From positions 310,001 through 374,000 of the forward strand of contig NZ_QRDQ01000008.1 in NCBI RefSeq assembly GCF_003385895.1: 64,000 nucleotides of DNA, in the 5' to 3' direction. This DNA comes from Flavobacterium cutihirudinis. Its GTDB lineage: Bacteria > Bacteroidota > Bacteroidia > Flavobacteriales > Flavobacteriaceae. The translations under genes were made by a program, and so were the position numbers. Below are positions 62,476-64,000 of the stretch, piece after piece (position 1 is the first letter of the stretch; every line of letters starts with the position of its first letter). The notes under the pieces are model-generated. The model searched no databases. It saw only the letters and a program-made list of their open reading frames with translations, and was not told where the DNA came from.

Positions 62476-62507
62476 AAAAAGCTGCATCTCGTAAAATGCA
62501 GCTTTTT
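62476..62507. terminator. Bidirectional terminator
   Basis: Perfect 12-base stem AAAAAGCTGCAT / ATGCAGCTTTTT with an 8-nt loop between convergent stops at 62458 and 62529. Confidence 0.9.
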
Positions 62508-62528
62508 TTATTTTAAAAACTAAAAATC

Positions 62529-62756
62529 TTAGTTTGTTTTCATCGGAGGTAAATCAAACGCCTTTGAATCGTGTTCAAAATTGTTTCTGTGTGCACCATC
62601 GCAAAATGGTTTGTTTGCAGAATGTCCGCAACGGCAAAGTCCAAGCGCTTGTCTTCCTTGTAATCCGTAAACAGTTCCTTCCGGGTCCATGATTTCAAAA
62701 TCACCTTCGATTTTGATTGATCCGTTTTTATTGATGATTAATTTAGTCTTGCTCAT
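62529..62756 (-). CDS. CDGSH iron-sulfur domain protein
   Basis: 75 residues from the ATG at 62756 (MSKTKLIINKNGSIKIEGDF); the longer frame starts upstream at a non-ATG codon. The cluster-binding motif is complete: LCRCGHSANKPFCDGAH (41, 43, 52 Cys and 56 His), which holds a [2Fe-2S] cluster with three Cys and one His. A single CDGSH motif with the N-terminal beta segment typical of small bacterial members. Electron transfer or cluster delivery; partner unknown. Confidence 0.93.
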   Translation of the reverse strand: MSKTKLIINKNGSIKIEGDFEIMDPEGTVYGLQGRQALGLCRCGHSANKPFCDGAHRNNFEHDSKAFDLPPMKTN

Positions 62757-62962
62757 AAAATTGTTCTTTTGTTTTTTTTCGAAGGGCAAAGATTGCAAAA
62801 TATATTTCGAAGATTTTACTGTGAATGCTAGTTTAAACTGGTTCTATTTAAAAGTAAATTCGCCAAATTGATACAATGAAATCATATTATACAGCAAAAC
62901 AAAATGAAGAAATAGCATCTGATTTTGAATTTATTGCACAATAGCATTGCAACATTATTTTG

Positions 62963-62970
62963 TAGATTTG
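62963..62970 (+). promoter_or_regulatory. -7 element (TAGATTTG) for the DUF1080 gene
   Basis: Exact TAnnTTTG match, 36 nt upstream of the ATG at 63007; it shows that the longer frame from 62947 is non-coding at its start. Confidence 0.5.
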
Positions 62971-63006
62971 AGAAATCCATTTTTATCCAAATTATCAAAA
63001 CCATTT

Positions 63007-63894
63007 ATGAAAAAATATTCCATTCTGATAGCATTTGCCTTTCTGTTTACTTTGACTTCAGTAACCAACGATACAAACTCTTTTGAAGATGGTTGGATCA
63101 ATTTACTTGACAAAAACCTCAGCAAATGGGATATGTATCTTAGTTACAAACACCAGAACGGATATTCCGGCAAAATCCCAAAAGATGCTGATGGGAACGA
63201 AATACAACCTATTGGCTACAACAAAAATGTAAACGATATGTTTACTGTAATTCAGGAAAACAATGAAAATGTTCTTAAAGTTACCGGAGAATATTATGGT
63301 TGTGTTTTTACCAAAGAAACCTTTAAAAACTATCGCTTGAAGCTTAAAGTCAAATTCGGAACTAAAAAATGGGAACCAAGAACCGATAAACTTATGGATG
63401 CGGGAGTGCTTTATCATTCGCAAGGAAAAGCGGGCGTAGATTACTGGCGCGCGTGGATGTTATCGCAGGAATTTCAAATCATGGAAGGTCATTTTGGCGA
63501 TTATTGGAACATTGCTAATGCGGCAATTGACATCAAAGCTTATCTTCCGGAAGGAACAATGAATGCAGTAGCCGATGAAAGTCAGCAATTTCTTCCGTTT
63601 GGAACACATACTGAAAACACGGGATTTTGCATGCGAAAAATGAGAGCCGAAACACCCAATAACGGTTGGACTGAAATAGAATTGGTTTGTTTCGAAGGAA
63701 AAAGTCTTCATATCATCAACGGAAAAGTAGTCATGGTTTTGCAAAATTCCCGTTATTTTGATGGCGAAAAATTTATGCCTTTAATCGATGGAAAAATACA
63801 ATTGCAAAGCGAAGCTGCCGAAGTTTATTATAAAGACATCAAAATAAAACCAATAAGTAAAATGCCAACTGAATTTGAAAATTATTTCAAATAA
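63007..63894 (+). CDS. DUF1080 (3-keto-disaccharide hydrolase-like) secreted protein
   Basis: 295 residues from the ATG at 63007, giving the signal peptide MKKYSILIAFAFLFTLTSV. Concanavalin-like DUF1080 fold: GWINLLDKNLSKWDMYLSY, NVLKVTGEYYGCVFTKETFKNYRLKLKVKFGTKKW (split landmarks), DAGVLYHSQGKAG, WTEIELVCFEGKSLHIINGKVVMVL, and GKIQLQSEAAEVYYKDIKIKPI at the end. This family includes 3-keto-glycoside hydrolases; no catalytic proof here. Periplasmic or secreted. Probably a single gene, followed by a hairpin. Confidence 0.85.
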   Translation: MKKYSILIAFAFLFTLTSVTNDTNSFEDGWINLLDKNLSKWDMYLSYKHQNGYSGKIPKDADGNEIQPIGYNKNVNDMFTVIQENNENVLKVTGEYYGCVFTKETFKNYRLKLKVKFGTKKWEPRTDKLMDAGVLYHSQGKAGVDYWRAWMLSQEFQIMEGHFGDYWNIANAAIDIKAYLPEGTMNAVADESQQFLPFGTHTENTGFCMRKMRAETPNNGWTEIELVCFEGKSLHIINGKVVMVLQNSRYFDGEKFMPLIDGKIQLQSEAAEVYYKDIKIKPISKMPTEFENYFK

Positions 63895-63917
63895 AAGAAT
63901 CCGGATCTGGATTCTTT
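63894..63917 (+). terminator. Hairpin after the DUF1080 gene
   Basis: Nine-base stem AAAGAATCC / GGATTCTTT directly at the stop codon; only three T residues follow, so a weak terminator at best. Confidence 0.55.
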
Positions 63918-63955
63918 CACTTAAATCCGTCTAAACTGTGGCTAAAATTAAAAAA

Positions 63956-63985
63956 ACTTTGCGCCACTGCGTCTTTGCGAGATTA
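63956..63985. repeat. GCAAAG-type word near the right edge
   Basis: AACTTTGCGCCACTGCGTCTTTGCGAGATT, written as complement, repeats the CTCGCAAAG / GGCGCAAAG words seen at 46131, 51301 and 58462; cut off by the window edge. Confidence 0.45.
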
Positions 63986-64000
63986 AAAACGCAACGAAAA

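Noticed and set aside
62876..62944. 22-codon frame starting MKSYYTAKQ
   Set aside because: Codons look natural but it is too short, with no start signal or known match; possibly a relic.

Overview
The window is AT-rich bacterial chromosome that reads as Bacteroidota, most likely family Flavobacteriaceae and close to Flavobacterium. The evidence is internal. Two giant secreted proteins end in type IX secretion (Por) sorting tails. There is a TonB-dependent receptor with a CarboxypepD_reg-like N-terminal domain, a DUF4270 lipoprotein and an olsF-like fused acyltransferase. The atpD-atpC pair is separated from the other ATP synthase genes. Many genes are preceded by the Bacteroidota -7 promoter word TAnnTTTG. 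No rRNA, tRNA, CRISPR array, insertion sequence or prophage gene was recognised, and there is no obvious foreign island.

Layout. At 1-13.2 kb lie an edge-truncated delta-60-repeat propeller protein and two very large modular surface proteins. The two large genes are transcribed divergently on either side of recX, and their C-terminal thirds are near-copies in inverted orientation. At 13.3-19.0 kb is a biotin cluster (bioF, a TraB/GumN protein, bioD, bioA and a ketoacyl synthase). At 19.0-31.7 kb follow an NAD(P)-binding protein, atpC/atpD, a TonB receptor paired with a GDSL/SGNH lipoprotein, and an apparent operon of a shortened glycogen-synthase-like gene, a DUF4270 gene and glmS. At 31.8-38.1 kb on the + strand are panC, panD, an alpha/beta-hydrolase with Asp at the nucleophile position, radA, an AsmA-like/GT51 fusion and a SdpI-family gene. 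At 38.1-48.2 kb are an aldo/keto reductase, an OmpA-like lipoprotein, xth, olsF, a mirrored set of DUF805 and TM2 genes, a 2-hydroxyacid dehydrogenase, nhaA and a small cytochrome c. At 48.2-59.4 kb is a housekeeping run on the - strand (proC, mgtE, rsmA, a TPR protein, lgt, serS) followed by a patatin and a DMP19-like gene. At 59.4-64 kb is an accessory stretch with a GC-rich element, a nested palindromic element and several small enzymes.

How the genes work together. bioF, bioA and bioD give the conversion of pimeloyl-thioester to dethiobiotin; bioB and the pimeloyl-making enzymes are not here. panC and panD give the beta-alanine/pantothenate branch of CoA synthesis. glmS and the GT51 protein feed the cell wall. 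lgt lipidates the many lipoproteins present. olsF would make ornithine lipids.

The most unusual content is in the gaps between genes. They hold several families of short inverted or tandem words (GCAAAG-type, TTTACAGTC-type, AAGGTTTCC-type, ATATAAGTC-type, CTAAAATTTTAG-type and one GC-rich type), often folding into long perfect hairpins that are not simple terminators. Many long reading frames antisense to genes are shadows and were left out. Several genes were given internal starts, because the longest frame begins at a TTG in the upstream non-coding DNA.
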